From Chloroflexales bacterium (GTDB lineage: Bacteria; Chloroflexota; Chloroflexia; Chloroflexales; Chloroflexaceae), in NCBI GenBank assembly GCA_022360155.1, contig JAKSDJ010000742.1:1-41106 (forward strand): a stretch of DNA of 41,106 bases. Direction: 5' to 3'. The notes under the pieces are model-generated. The model worked only from the letters and a program-made list of their open reading frames with translations, was not told where the DNA came from and made no database searches. Shown here in pieces: positions 24,086 to 31,641 of the stretch (positions within the stretch are counted from its first letter, which is position 1; each line of letters starts with the position of its first letter). The position numbers were made by a program, and so were the translations under genes.

Positions 24086-25522
24086 ATGAAGTATCATATT
24101 ATTACCCTTGGTTGTCCCAAAAACAACGTTGATAGCGAAGGAATGGACGGCATTCTTGCAGCACAAGGCCATACACCTGTGGATGACCTGACAGCTGCCG
24201 ATGTCGTTATCGTCAATACCTGTTCGTTCATCGCCGCCGCCCGCGACGAAACCCTCGACGTGCTACGCACCCTGGGCAAACAGAAAAGCTATGGGCAACG
24301 GCTGATCGCTGCCGGATGTATGGCTGAGAGTCATGGCGACCTTGTCCAGGCTGTATCCGGCGTCGATGCCATCCTCAGCACCCGGCAATGGATGCGGATC
24401 GGCGAAGTTGTTGCCGAAGGTTCGCTCCAGCAGGGCAAAGCCGAGAATATGCTAGCGCCGATGAAACATGTTCCGGTGCTAGATTTGCAACCTGTCGCCC
24501 AAACTTCAGCGACAGCAGCGCCTGAACCGTCGCCGTCGCTGCACAATGCACCAATCGCGACGCCCGCCGAGGGCTATGCTGACTGGCGTACAGCGCCAAT
24601 CCGACGGACCAAAAGCGAACCATCGGCCTATTTGAAAATCTCGGATGGCTGTAATTTACGCTGCGCTTTCTGCACTATCCCGTCATTCAAGGGTGATATG
24701 CGTTCAAAGCCTGTTGGCGCAATTCTTGGCGAGGCGCAAGAATTGGCGGCGCGTGGCGTGAAAGAAATTGTACTGGTCGCGCAGCACCTCACCGATTATG
24801 GACGCGATATAGGGCTGAAAGACGGACTAGCGCTCCTGCTCGACGAGTTGTGTGCATTGTTACCGCAAGATATCTGGCTACGGCTTATGTACGCCTACCC
24901 CCACGGGATAACGCCGCGCCTGATCGAGACAATGGCCCGTCATCCGCAGATTTGTTCTTATGTCGACATGCCGCTCCAACACGCACACGCGGATACGCTG
25001 CGACGTATGCGCCGTCCTCCCGACACCGAACACACCAAGCAGACAATCGCGGCGCTACGCACTGCAATGCCTGATATTGCGTTGCGCTCGACCTTTATTG
25101 TCGGGTTTCCGGGCGAAACCCACGCCGAATTCCAGAACCTGTTGGATTTTCTGGCTGAGGTTCAACTCGATCGCGTCGGTGCATTTCGTTACTCCCAAGA
25201 GCCAGGAACAGCGGCAGCGAGCCTGCCTGGACAGGTCCGTCCACGGCTGATCGAGCGTCGTTGGCACGAGTTGATGCAGCTCCAGCAAACCATTTCATTC
25301 GCGCGCAATCAGCGCTGGCAAAACCGGACATTGAAAGTGCTGGTCGAAGGGCGGGGCGAGTCCGATGATGGCCGTCCGCTGCTTGTTTGCCGCTCGTTCC
25401 GCGATGCACCAGAAGTTGATGGGCAGGTTTTTGTGTGGGGTGATGCGGCAGTAGGCGCTTGGAAACAGGTGCGAATCACGCAAGCGATGGCGTACGATTT
25501 GTGGGGCGATCTGGTAGATTGA
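24086..25522 (+). CDS. rimO: Ribosomal protein S12 methylthiotransferase RimO
   Basis: 478 residues. RimO adds a methylthio group to Asp of ribosomal protein S12 with two iron-sulfur clusters. The first cluster ligands are Cys in LGCPKNNVDSE, NTCSF and GCMAE; the radical-SAM cluster is CNLRCAFCTIP. The C-terminal TRAM domain runs from about residue 415. LGCPKN-DSE and the TIPSFKG after the cluster separate it from MiaB. Between the N-terminal domain and the radical-SAM domain there is an added linker of about 50 residues, rich in Ala and Pro, which makes the protein longer than the usual 430-445. It is the last gene of the yajQ-rimO pair. Confidence 0.93.
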   Translation: MKYHIITLGCPKNNVDSEGMDGILAAQGHTPVDDLTAADVVIVNTCSFIAAARDETLDVLRTLGKQKSYGQRLIAAGCMAESHGDLVQAVSGVDAILSTRQWMRIGEVVAEGSLQQGKAENMLAPMKHVPVLDLQPVAQTSATAAPEPSPSLHNAPIATPAEGYADWRTAPIRRTKSEPSAYLKISDGCNLRCAFCTIPSFKGDMRSKPVGAILGEAQELAARGVKEIVLVAQHLTDYGRDIGLKDGLALLLDELCALLPQDIWLRLMYAYPHGITPRLIETMARHPQICSYVDMPLQHAHADTLRRMRRPPDTEHTKQTIAALRTAMPDIALRSTFIVGFPGETHAEFQNLLDFLAEVQLDRVGAFRYSQEPGTAAASLPGQVRPRLIERRWHELMQLQQTISFARNQRWQNRTLKVLVEGRGESDDGRPLLVCRSFRDAPEVDGQVFVWGDAAVGAWKQVRITQAMAYDLWGDLVD

Positions 25523-25597
25523 TGCCTGCAGCACGCTGCGGGTCAACAACAGCACGCCGACAATAGCGGAGAAGGTAGAGGAGGCGAATTAATAAAA

Positions 25598-25629
25598 GAG
25601 GTACGGATCTTTATACTCTTCCGTACCTC
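25598..25629 (-). terminator. Terminator hairpin between rimO and the blaI-type gene
   Basis: Perfect 10-bp stem GAGGTACGGA (25598-25607) / TCCGTACCTC (25620-25629) with a 12-nt loop. On the minus strand it is followed by CTTTTATTAATT, so it acts best as terminator for minus-strand transcripts; it may also stop the rimO transcript. Confidence 0.65.
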
Positions 25630-25704
25630 CTCACTCGACAGTATGATTTGCTATAATGCAGATCTTTGTCGTAGGCTAGCAGGTCAGGAAGAGTGTATTG
25701 GTGA

Positions 25705-25792
25705 TGAACCAAGACTAAAGGAAGAACGGCGAGGGCCTTCATGATGAACGATGAAATGGTTGAAACCATCGCATCGTTCATCGCTTGGTTCA
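25705..25792. repeat. Nested inverted repeat downstream of the blaI-type gene
   Basis: Inner hairpin GATGAACGATG (25743-25753) / CATCGTTCATC (25772-25782) with a further 6-bp pairing ATGGTT/AACCAT inside it, enclosed by TGAACCAAG (25705-25713) / CTTGGTTCA (25784-25792). No gene is evident here. Possible mobile-element scar or RNA structure. Confidence 0.6.
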
Positions 25793-25834
25793 GCGTTCGT
25801 TCCTTCAGCTTACATCCTCGCTGCCTTGCTCTCT

Positions 25835-26254
25835 TCAAGCGGCAACGCGCGACTGAATGGCCTTCTGCAAGCGGCGCAGTTCCGAAGGGTTGTTCCGTGC
25901 CAGGTAGTCGACCATGTAGTCAACCGCTGTATCGCTGTAGTCGTCCAAAAGACCATCAAGAACCTGGCGCACAACCATGGAGACGAACTCCTCCTCGGTG
26001 ATTGCGGGCGTATAAACATAGGCCAAACCTTCGCGATGGCGATTTAACACGCCTTTTTCGGCCAGGCGGCTCATGGTTGTCATGACGGTGGTGTAGGCAA
26101 TTTCGCGCTGTTGGGCAAGCTTGCGGTGTACCTTCTTGACCGTGCTGCGCTCTTCTTGCCACAGCAATTGCATAATCTCTGTTTCCAGAGGACCAAGCAC
26201 TTTAACGAGACCATCCTTAGTCGGGCTGAAGCGGAAACGCATGTTGAGCGGCAT
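25835..26254 (-). CDS. BlaI/MecI/CopY-family transcriptional repressor
   Basis: 139 residues of the Penicillinase_R family: a winged helix (LGPLETEIMQLLWQEERSTV, TVMTTMSRLAEKGVLNR) and a dimer helix region (EEEFVSMVVRQVLDGLLDDY). The family represses beta-lactamase, methicillin-resistance or copper genes and is inactivated by BlaR1-type proteases or metal. No BlaR1 gene is next to it and no CxC metal motif is seen in the C-terminus. AAGGAG precedes the ATG at 26254 by 9-10 bases. It is transcribed away from the polyprenyl synthase gene across 273 bp, where TACTAG occurs twice (near 26387 and 26419) as possible operator parts. Confidence 0.9.
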   Translation of the reverse strand: MPLNMRFRFSPTKDGLVKVLGPLETEIMQLLWQEERSTVKKVHRKLAQQREIAYTTVMTTMSRLAEKGVLNRHREGLAYVYTPAITEEEFVSMVVRQVLDGLLDDYSDTAVDYMVDYLARNNPSELRRLQKAIQSRVAA

Positions 26255-26527
26255 GGAAAGAGTCTCCTTTCGATGATGAGTAGTTCGTGGGCTAAAGGTC
26301 TTATCCTGCGATTACCGAATGAACACAACGTGAGTTAAAATCTCAACGAATGAAAGGCTACCAGTTCTTGGTATTGCACGCAGTGTACTAGTTACCCACG
26401 CAAGCGACAATAGATTTTGATTACTAGCGGGTTACAGATAAACCCGGAAATACCGTTGATTTATCCCTTTACAGCAAGGTATATACTACTCCAAACCGTA
26501 TGATATAAACGTATTGTGTAAGGTTTT

Positions 26528-27580
26528 TTGCATTACAAATCTATGACAAAATCAGATATGCGACTAGCGATCCAAGAGGCCATGCGAGCTGCCTTCCCTG
26601 AAGCCGAGACGCGGGTGGCTCGTTTTTACGCTTTGCAAGAGTATCATCTCGGTTGGCGTGATAGTTCCTTGCAACCCGCTTCCGGTGATGCGGGCAAGCT
26701 TTTGCGTCCGCAGTTGGCGTTGTTGGCTTGCCGCGCAGTTGGCGGCAGGACCGAGCAAGCCCTCCCCCTGGCTGCTGGCATCCAACTCGCTCACGACTTT
26801 TCACTGATCCATGACGATATCGAAGATAACAGCGAGACTCGCCGAGGCCGCACAACCGTCTGGAAGCTCTGCGGGCTGGCGCAGGGCATCAATGCCGGCG
26901 ACGGCATGTTAATCATCGCCCACCTCTCGCTCCATCGCCTGGTTGATCAGGGCATACCCGCCGATGTGAGCCTACGCGTTTTGCAACGCTTCGATCAAAC
27001 CATTCTCACGATCTGTGAGGGCCAATTTCTTGACCTCAGCTACGAAGGTGATCTACGTATCACCGAGGACGATTACCTGGCAATGATCCAACGTAAAACG
27101 GCGACATTAATTGCGAGTGCGGCAGAATTAGGCAGTATTGTCGGTGGCGCGGAAAAAACGAGCTCCCTGGCATTCTTCCGTTTCGGCGAGAGCCTGGGTA
27201 TGGCGTTCCAAATCCAAGATGATATCCTTGGCATCTGGGGTGATCCGAAGATCACCGGCAAACCACGGGCCGCCGATCTGTATCGTCGCAAGGTAAGTCT
27301 GCCAATTGTACATGCATTACGCCATGCAGACAACAGCAATAGCGCCGATCTGGAACAAATCTACCGCCAGACGCAGGTCAGCGATGTCGATGTTGATCGA
27401 GCCCTGGAAATTCTCGATGTAGCCGAGGCGCGGCGCTATTGTGAAGACATCGCCGCGCATTACCATCAGCAGGCGCTGGCAGCCCTCGATCAGGTTCAAA
27501 CCGGTGGGAATGAGTCGGCGGAAGCAGCGCTAAACCAGATCCGGACTACAGCCGATGGCCTGCGTGGGCGCAAGACATAG
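26528..27580 (+). CDS. Polyprenyl diphosphate synthase
   Basis: 350 residues of the trans-isoprenyl diphosphate synthase family (all-alpha). First Asp-rich motif HDDIED with the following RRGRTTVW, second Asp motif QDDILGIWGD followed by KPRAADL and the KVSLPIVHAL region. It condenses IPP with allylic diphosphates to C20 or longer chains for carotenoids, quinones or carriers; chain length is not decided (residues before the first motif are AAGIQLAHDFSLI). Start: AAGG (26519-26523 region) stands 5 bases before TTG 26528; ATG 26543 is an alternative that loses five residues. A perfect terminator follows the gene. Confidence 0.9.
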   Translation: MHYKSMTKSDMRLAIQEAMRAAFPEAETRVARFYALQEYHLGWRDSSLQPASGDAGKLLRPQLALLACRAVGGRTEQALPLAAGIQLAHDFSLIHDDIEDNSETRRGRTTVWKLCGLAQGINAGDGMLIIAHLSLHRLVDQGIPADVSLRVLQRFDQTILTICEGQFLDLSYEGDLRITEDDYLAMIQRKTATLIASAAELGSIVGGAEKTSSLAFFRFGESLGMAFQIQDDILGIWGDPKITGKPRAADLYRRKVSLPIVHALRHADNSNSADLEQIYRQTQVSDVDVDRALEILDVAEARRYCEDIAAHYHQQALAALDQVQTGGNESAEAALNQIRTTADGLRGRKT

Positions 27581-27620
27581 CGTATTGCATTGTGGCTAGC
27601 GAACACGCAACAACGCGAGG

Positions 27621-27656
27621 AGAGGAGGAACAATGTTTCTCCTCTTCTTCATTTAT
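27621..27656 (+). terminator. Terminator after the polyprenyl synthase gene
   Basis: Stem AGAGGAGGAA (27621-27630) / TTTCTCCTCT (27636-27645) with one G-T pair and a 5-nt loop, followed by TCTTCATTTATT. Confidence 0.75.
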
Positions 27657-27786
27657 TGCGGCGGAGTGTGACTGTTAAACGCTACCCATAGGAATATAAC
27701 CTCCCTTGATACTCGGGTCTTGATAAAAAATCGATTTCGGCGTTGATATGATAAAGGGGAATATTTCTGAATGACCGGACCGAACT

Positions 27787-30108
27787 GTGACACCTATCAA
27801 GCAACCAGTTCGTGCTGCTCTTCCCCAATCGATTGTCTCATTCGGCACGAATAACACCTTCACGAATGTCTCCGTCGGCGATATAACCGGGGGTGACATT
27901 ATCAAAACCTGTAACACGATACTCAACCCTGCTCCTCCGCCACACATCGAGCGCTACCCAGACGCCCCCATCGCACCACGGCCACTACGGAACTTCCTCG
28001 ACCGCAAAACTGAACAAACGCGATTACAGGGTGAACTCCTGCCATATGGCGGCGCTTGGGTACACGGGCCGGACGGCTGCGGCATCACCGCTTTGCTCCG
28101 CCAAGCGGCCAATCTTTCCGCTACATATGCCCTACCCGATGGAGTCGCTTTTCTTGATGGTACACTGTTCCAAGCGCCGCTTGATAGCGATGGCGCGATC
28201 TTGCCATTGAGCCATGACGAAATCGCCCAATATCTTTTTGACTATTTCTACACCTCCAGCGACCCGACACAGAACCTGCATATGACGCTACGTCAGGCTG
28301 GTCCTTATTTGCGCAATCTGCAAGCGCTCTTTGTGTTTGACCGACTGCCGATCAACTATGCCAACCTGATCCAGTTGACTAATGTCTTATCCAAGGGTGC
28401 AGTGTTGATTGGAGCGGACGGCGCTGCACCTAATACATTGCTTGATCTGCCATTACGTAGCCTGCCGCCATACGATGCCCTGAAGCTCTTTCTTATCGCC
28501 ACCGATCTCGACCCAGTCCAAGCAGAAAGCGCTGCGCTGATCAAACAGTTAATCGCTGGACTCGACGCCCAACCGCTGCCGCTCTTGTTGGCGGCTCACC
28601 TGTTTCGCACCAAGACCGCGACCCTATCTCAACTCGTAGCTGCACTCGCGCTCATGGACATCAGCGCCGACCCGCTGACCCGCGCCCTCAATCTAGTATT
28701 GCGCTGGTTATCAGATGTCGAGCGTACGATATTGGCAGCGCTGGTCGGGGCTGGCGGTCCCAATGTGAGTCTGGAAGCGCTGAAGGAAATATGCCAATAT
28801 CCCATCGCCGAGCTCGAACAAGCGTTGGCGCGACTTGTCGATCTGCGTATCATGACAGTCAATGCGGGACGGTATGCAGTATCTTCAATCAGCGTGCGGC
28901 TGATCCTCAATGGGTTACTACAGCCTGCCGAGGAACGCAAACGCGCCGCGGCTTTCTTCGCAACCGCCGTCGCACTGCACCCTGGCAATCTGGGGTGGCT
29001 TGCCCAAGAGTTGGGCAATCTGCTTGCCGCAGCGCAAACGGCGTTGGCGCATGGTCAGGCCGAGCAAGTCGCAGCCCTAGTGAAAGGAATGCACCCCTTG
29101 CTAGTTCTGCGGGGTCGCTGGGATCGCTGGGGCGAGGTGATTGAGTGGTCGCTCCAGGCTGCAGACGCTACCGGCAATCAGGCACTGCGCGCCTGGGCAT
29201 TACACGAACGCGGAACACGCGCCGGGCTGCTCCGCGATCTGACGACGGCACAGGCCGATTTGTCCGAGGCGCTGCGCTTGCGGTGCGAACTGAACGATCA
29301 AGCCGGTGCTTTAGTAAGTAGGCATAATTTGGCCTACTTAGGCCTTTTACCACCGATCTTGCGCCCTTCGATCTGGAAAATCATGACAACCATCATCATC
29401 GCGCTGATCCTTATTGGCGGCAGCTTCATCGTTCCACCACTGTTCAGCCAGGGAGAAGCGCCCGCCGTACTACCAGCCGCCATGCCCATCCTCCCAGCTA
29501 CATCAACGCCCACCCCAACCCTAACCTCAACTGAAAACTCCACCCCGACTGACATACCGACCGCGACAGATACGGTAATCCCCAGCCCAACAGATATGGC
29601 AACCCTCAGCCCATTACTGTTGCAGATACTAGCAGACGAGCGCCTAAGCCCGGTTTTAACAGCCACGAACAAAGAGTACGAAACTGAACAACCTGGCTTC
29701 ACTCCAACATTGAGTCTCGCGCTAAATCAAGAATTACTCATCTCCATTCGCCAGCAAGCCCGGTTCGATATTCTTACCGTTGACGAACAGGTCATAAACG
29801 AGGCGTTGGAGACAGGCCTAGTCGCGCAACAAGATGTTCAGCCATTAGCTTGCTTGCCGCCTTCGTATCCAGTGCCGGATGTACCATTAACGCATCGCAA
29901 CCCGCAATACTGGATTGCGCCATCGGTGACAACAGCATACCGCGATCAGGCCGAGGTTTATATCACGTATCTAATCAGATTGATCTGTACGCAGCAAAAG
30001 CCGACCAATACGCTGACGCATATATCCACGCCGATATTAACACCAGAAGCGCCGACACCACAGTTAGGGCTGTATCTCTATCGTGATCATGTTATCGCAC
30101 GCCGATGA
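27787..30108 (+). CDS. STAND/NB-ARC-like protein with broken P-loop, membrane helix and extracytoplasmic domain
   Basis: 773 residues, GTG start. Residues 1-45 carry FGTNNTFTNVSVGDITGGDI, a glycine-rich beta segment of the kind found at the front of bacterial STAND proteins. Residues about 60-240 look like an NB-ARC NTPase (PLRNFLDRKTEQTRL, WVHGPDGCGIT, ALFVFDRLP), but the Walker A Lys is Ile100 and Walker B lacks the usual acidic pair. A winged-helix-like part (LEALKEICQYPIAELEQALARL) and TPR-like helices (RAWALHERGTRAGLL) follow to about residue 525. A membrane helix is at about 531-553, then a TPT-rich linker and a C-terminal part (about 605-773) that I do not recognise. The inside-out layout suggests a signal-transducing scaffold. 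It stands alone between a terminator and the glycosyltransferase gene. Confidence 0.75.
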   Translation: MTPIKQPVRAALPQSIVSFGTNNTFTNVSVGDITGGDIIKTCNTILNPAPPPHIERYPDAPIAPRPLRNFLDRKTEQTRLQGELLPYGGAWVHGPDGCGITALLRQAANLSATYALPDGVAFLDGTLFQAPLDSDGAILPLSHDEIAQYLFDYFYTSSDPTQNLHMTLRQAGPYLRNLQALFVFDRLPINYANLIQLTNVLSKGAVLIGADGAAPNTLLDLPLRSLPPYDALKLFLIATDLDPVQAESAALIKQLIAGLDAQPLPLLLAAHLFRTKTATLSQLVAALALMDISADPLTRALNLVLRWLSDVERTILAALVGAGGPNVSLEALKEICQYPIAELEQALARLVDLRIMTVNAGRYAVSSISVRLILNGLLQPAEERKRAAAFFATAVALHPGNLGWLAQELGNLLAAAQTALAHGQAEQVAALVKGMHPLLVLRGRWDRWGEVIEWSLQAADATGNQALRAWALHERGTRAGLLRDLTTAQADLSEALRLRCELNDQAGALVSRHNLAYLGLLPPILRPSIWKIMTTIIIALILIGGSFIVPPLFSQGEAPAVLPAAMPILPATSTPTPTLTSTENSTPTDIPTATDTVIPSPTDMATLSPLLLQILADERLSPVLTATNKEYETEQPGFTPTLSLALNQELLISIRQQARFDILTVDEQVINEALETGLVAQQDVQPLACLPPSYPVPDVPLTHRNPQYWIAPSVTTAYRDQAEVYITYLIRLICTQQKPTNTLTHISTPILTPEAPTPQLGLYLYRDHVIARR

Positions 30109-30250
30109 CGCAAAGACATGCCGATTCGCCACAGATAGCCACCCACCTGTGACACTGTTGCGGTTGACTAGCAACTCATCCACGGTTGACTCCCTACGTT
30201 GATGCATCCCGTATATGATAGCTGATGATGCACCTTGCGCATCTGAAACG

Positions 30251-30259
30251 TGGTATGAT
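30251..30259 (+). promoter_or_regulatory. Extended -10 directly before the glycosyltransferase start
   Basis: TGGTATGAT at 30251-30259 ends 6 nt before the ATG at 30266, so the mRNA would begin at or next to the start codon. No -35 at the usual distance and no Shine-Dalgarno. Confidence 0.5.
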
Positions 30260-30265
30260 GAGTGC

Positions 30266-31561
30266 ATGCGTATTGCTCTTCTTACAGCCGAATATCCCCC
30301 CCAGCCGGGAGGTGTGGGCGATTACACTCGCCGCCTGGCCCAGTCACTCGTCGAGATTGGCCACGATGTCGCTGTGATCACAAGAGATGATGAACGGCTG
30401 ACGATCCACAATGTGATCAACTCGCCTGAACACACCAACCCTGCGCTGGGCAAACGCACCAAACCGCATCTTCATACTGCACAATTGAATTGGGGATGGC
30501 GGTGTTGGGGCGACATTATCGCCGCACTTGACCATCTACACCCCGATCTGCTCCATATTCAATACCAGACTGGGGCCTACGGGATGCACCCGGCGGTTAA
30601 TCTGCTTCCCTGGCGCTTGAAACGGTTGCCCGGTTATCCGCCGCTTATCGTCACCTTCCACGATCTGCTTGAACCTTATCTTTTCCCAAAGGCAGGCCTG
30701 CTGCGACGTTGGGTGACATTGCACCTGGCCCAGGATGCCGATGCTGTGATTGTCACCAATGCTGATGACGCTCAGCAACTCGCCCAGCATAGCCAACAAC
30801 GAATACCAGCGCTCCTCCCGCGCAGCACGCGCCCTCCCGCGCAGATGAACGTTATCCCTATCGGCTCGAATATTCCCTACGCGCCGCCGCCTGATTATGC
30901 ACGCCATGCCTGGCGAGAACGGCTTGGCGTTGGCCAGGATGATGTTCTGGTTGCATACTTCGGGCTTGTCTCGCCAAGTAAAGGGCTAGATGTTCTGCTC
31001 GACGCCCTCGCCCTGTGGCACGGTGCTGCGGTATCGCGCCTGCTGCTGATCGGCGGCGCCGCAACGACGCCGCAAGATCGCGCCTTTGCAGCGGCGATTC
31101 AAACCCAAATCGAGCGATTGGACCTCACCGAGCGGGTGATTTGTACTGGCCATGTGGATGAAGCTATGGTCTCGGCGTATCTCCTGACCGCTGATTGTGT
31201 GGCATTGCCATTCCGCGATGGCGCCTCGCTGCGACGGGGCAGTTTGCTGGCGGCCTTGGGGCACGGCTGCGCTATTGTTACGACTCAAGGCGCACAAAGC
31301 CAGAGCCGAGCACTAACCAACACTAGCCTGGCAAATGAAGAACATGTGCTATTCGTTCCGCCTGGCGATGCAGCCGCCCTAACGACGGCGCTGCTGCGCC
31401 TATCGGTCGACGATGCCTTACGAGCGCGCCTGAGAGACGCGGCAGCCGCGTTTGGAGCACGCTTTGACTGGAAGAAAATCGCTCGAGGTCATGAAACATT
31501 GTATGAACGTATCATTCGAACAGTTCAGGCCAGTTGCAGTCAATTGCACAAATCGCTATAA
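30266..31561 (+). CDS. Glycosyltransferase family 4 protein
   Basis: 431 residues with the GT-B fold. N-terminal MRIALLTAEYPPQPGGVGDYTRRLAQ is the typical opening of GT4 enzymes, followed by LLHIQYQTGAYGMHP and FHDLLEPYLFP. The C-terminal nucleotide-sugar domain begins with YFGLVSPSKGLDVLLDAL, has ICTGHVDEAMVSAYL, and VALPFRDGASLRRGSLLAALGHG, where the usual E-x7-E motif is altered: the first Glu is replaced (FRDGASLRRGSL). Retaining transfer from a nucleotide sugar is expected; the acceptor is unknown. The start at 30266 is supported by family alignment, not by a ribosome site. Confidence 0.88.
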   Translation: MRIALLTAEYPPQPGGVGDYTRRLAQSLVEIGHDVAVITRDDERLTIHNVINSPEHTNPALGKRTKPHLHTAQLNWGWRCWGDIIAALDHLHPDLLHIQYQTGAYGMHPAVNLLPWRLKRLPGYPPLIVTFHDLLEPYLFPKAGLLRRWVTLHLAQDADAVIVTNADDAQQLAQHSQQRIPALLPRSTRPPAQMNVIPIGSNIPYAPPPDYARHAWRERLGVGQDDVLVAYFGLVSPSKGLDVLLDALALWHGAAVSRLLLIGGAATTPQDRAFAAAIQTQIERLDLTERVICTGHVDEAMVSAYLLTADCVALPFRDGASLRRGSLLAALGHGCAIVTTQGAQSQSRALTNTSLANEEHVLFVPPGDAAALTTALLRLSVDDALRARLRDAAAAFGARFDWKKIARGHETLYERIIRTVQASCSQLHKSL

Positions 31562-31641
31562 TGGCCAGACCATTTTATTCGGATAGCACAATTACACATG
31601 TAAAGTAAGCATAGAATGGCCGTTTATGTAGGTAGAGCGTT

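Noticed and set aside
25611-25838. 75-codon minus-strand frame
   Set aside because: It crosses the terminator and the nested inverted repeat and has no ribosome site.
27771-27790. ATG at 27771 as start of the STAND-like protein
   Set aside because: It is in a different reading frame from the protein; the GTG at 27787 is the first in-frame start.
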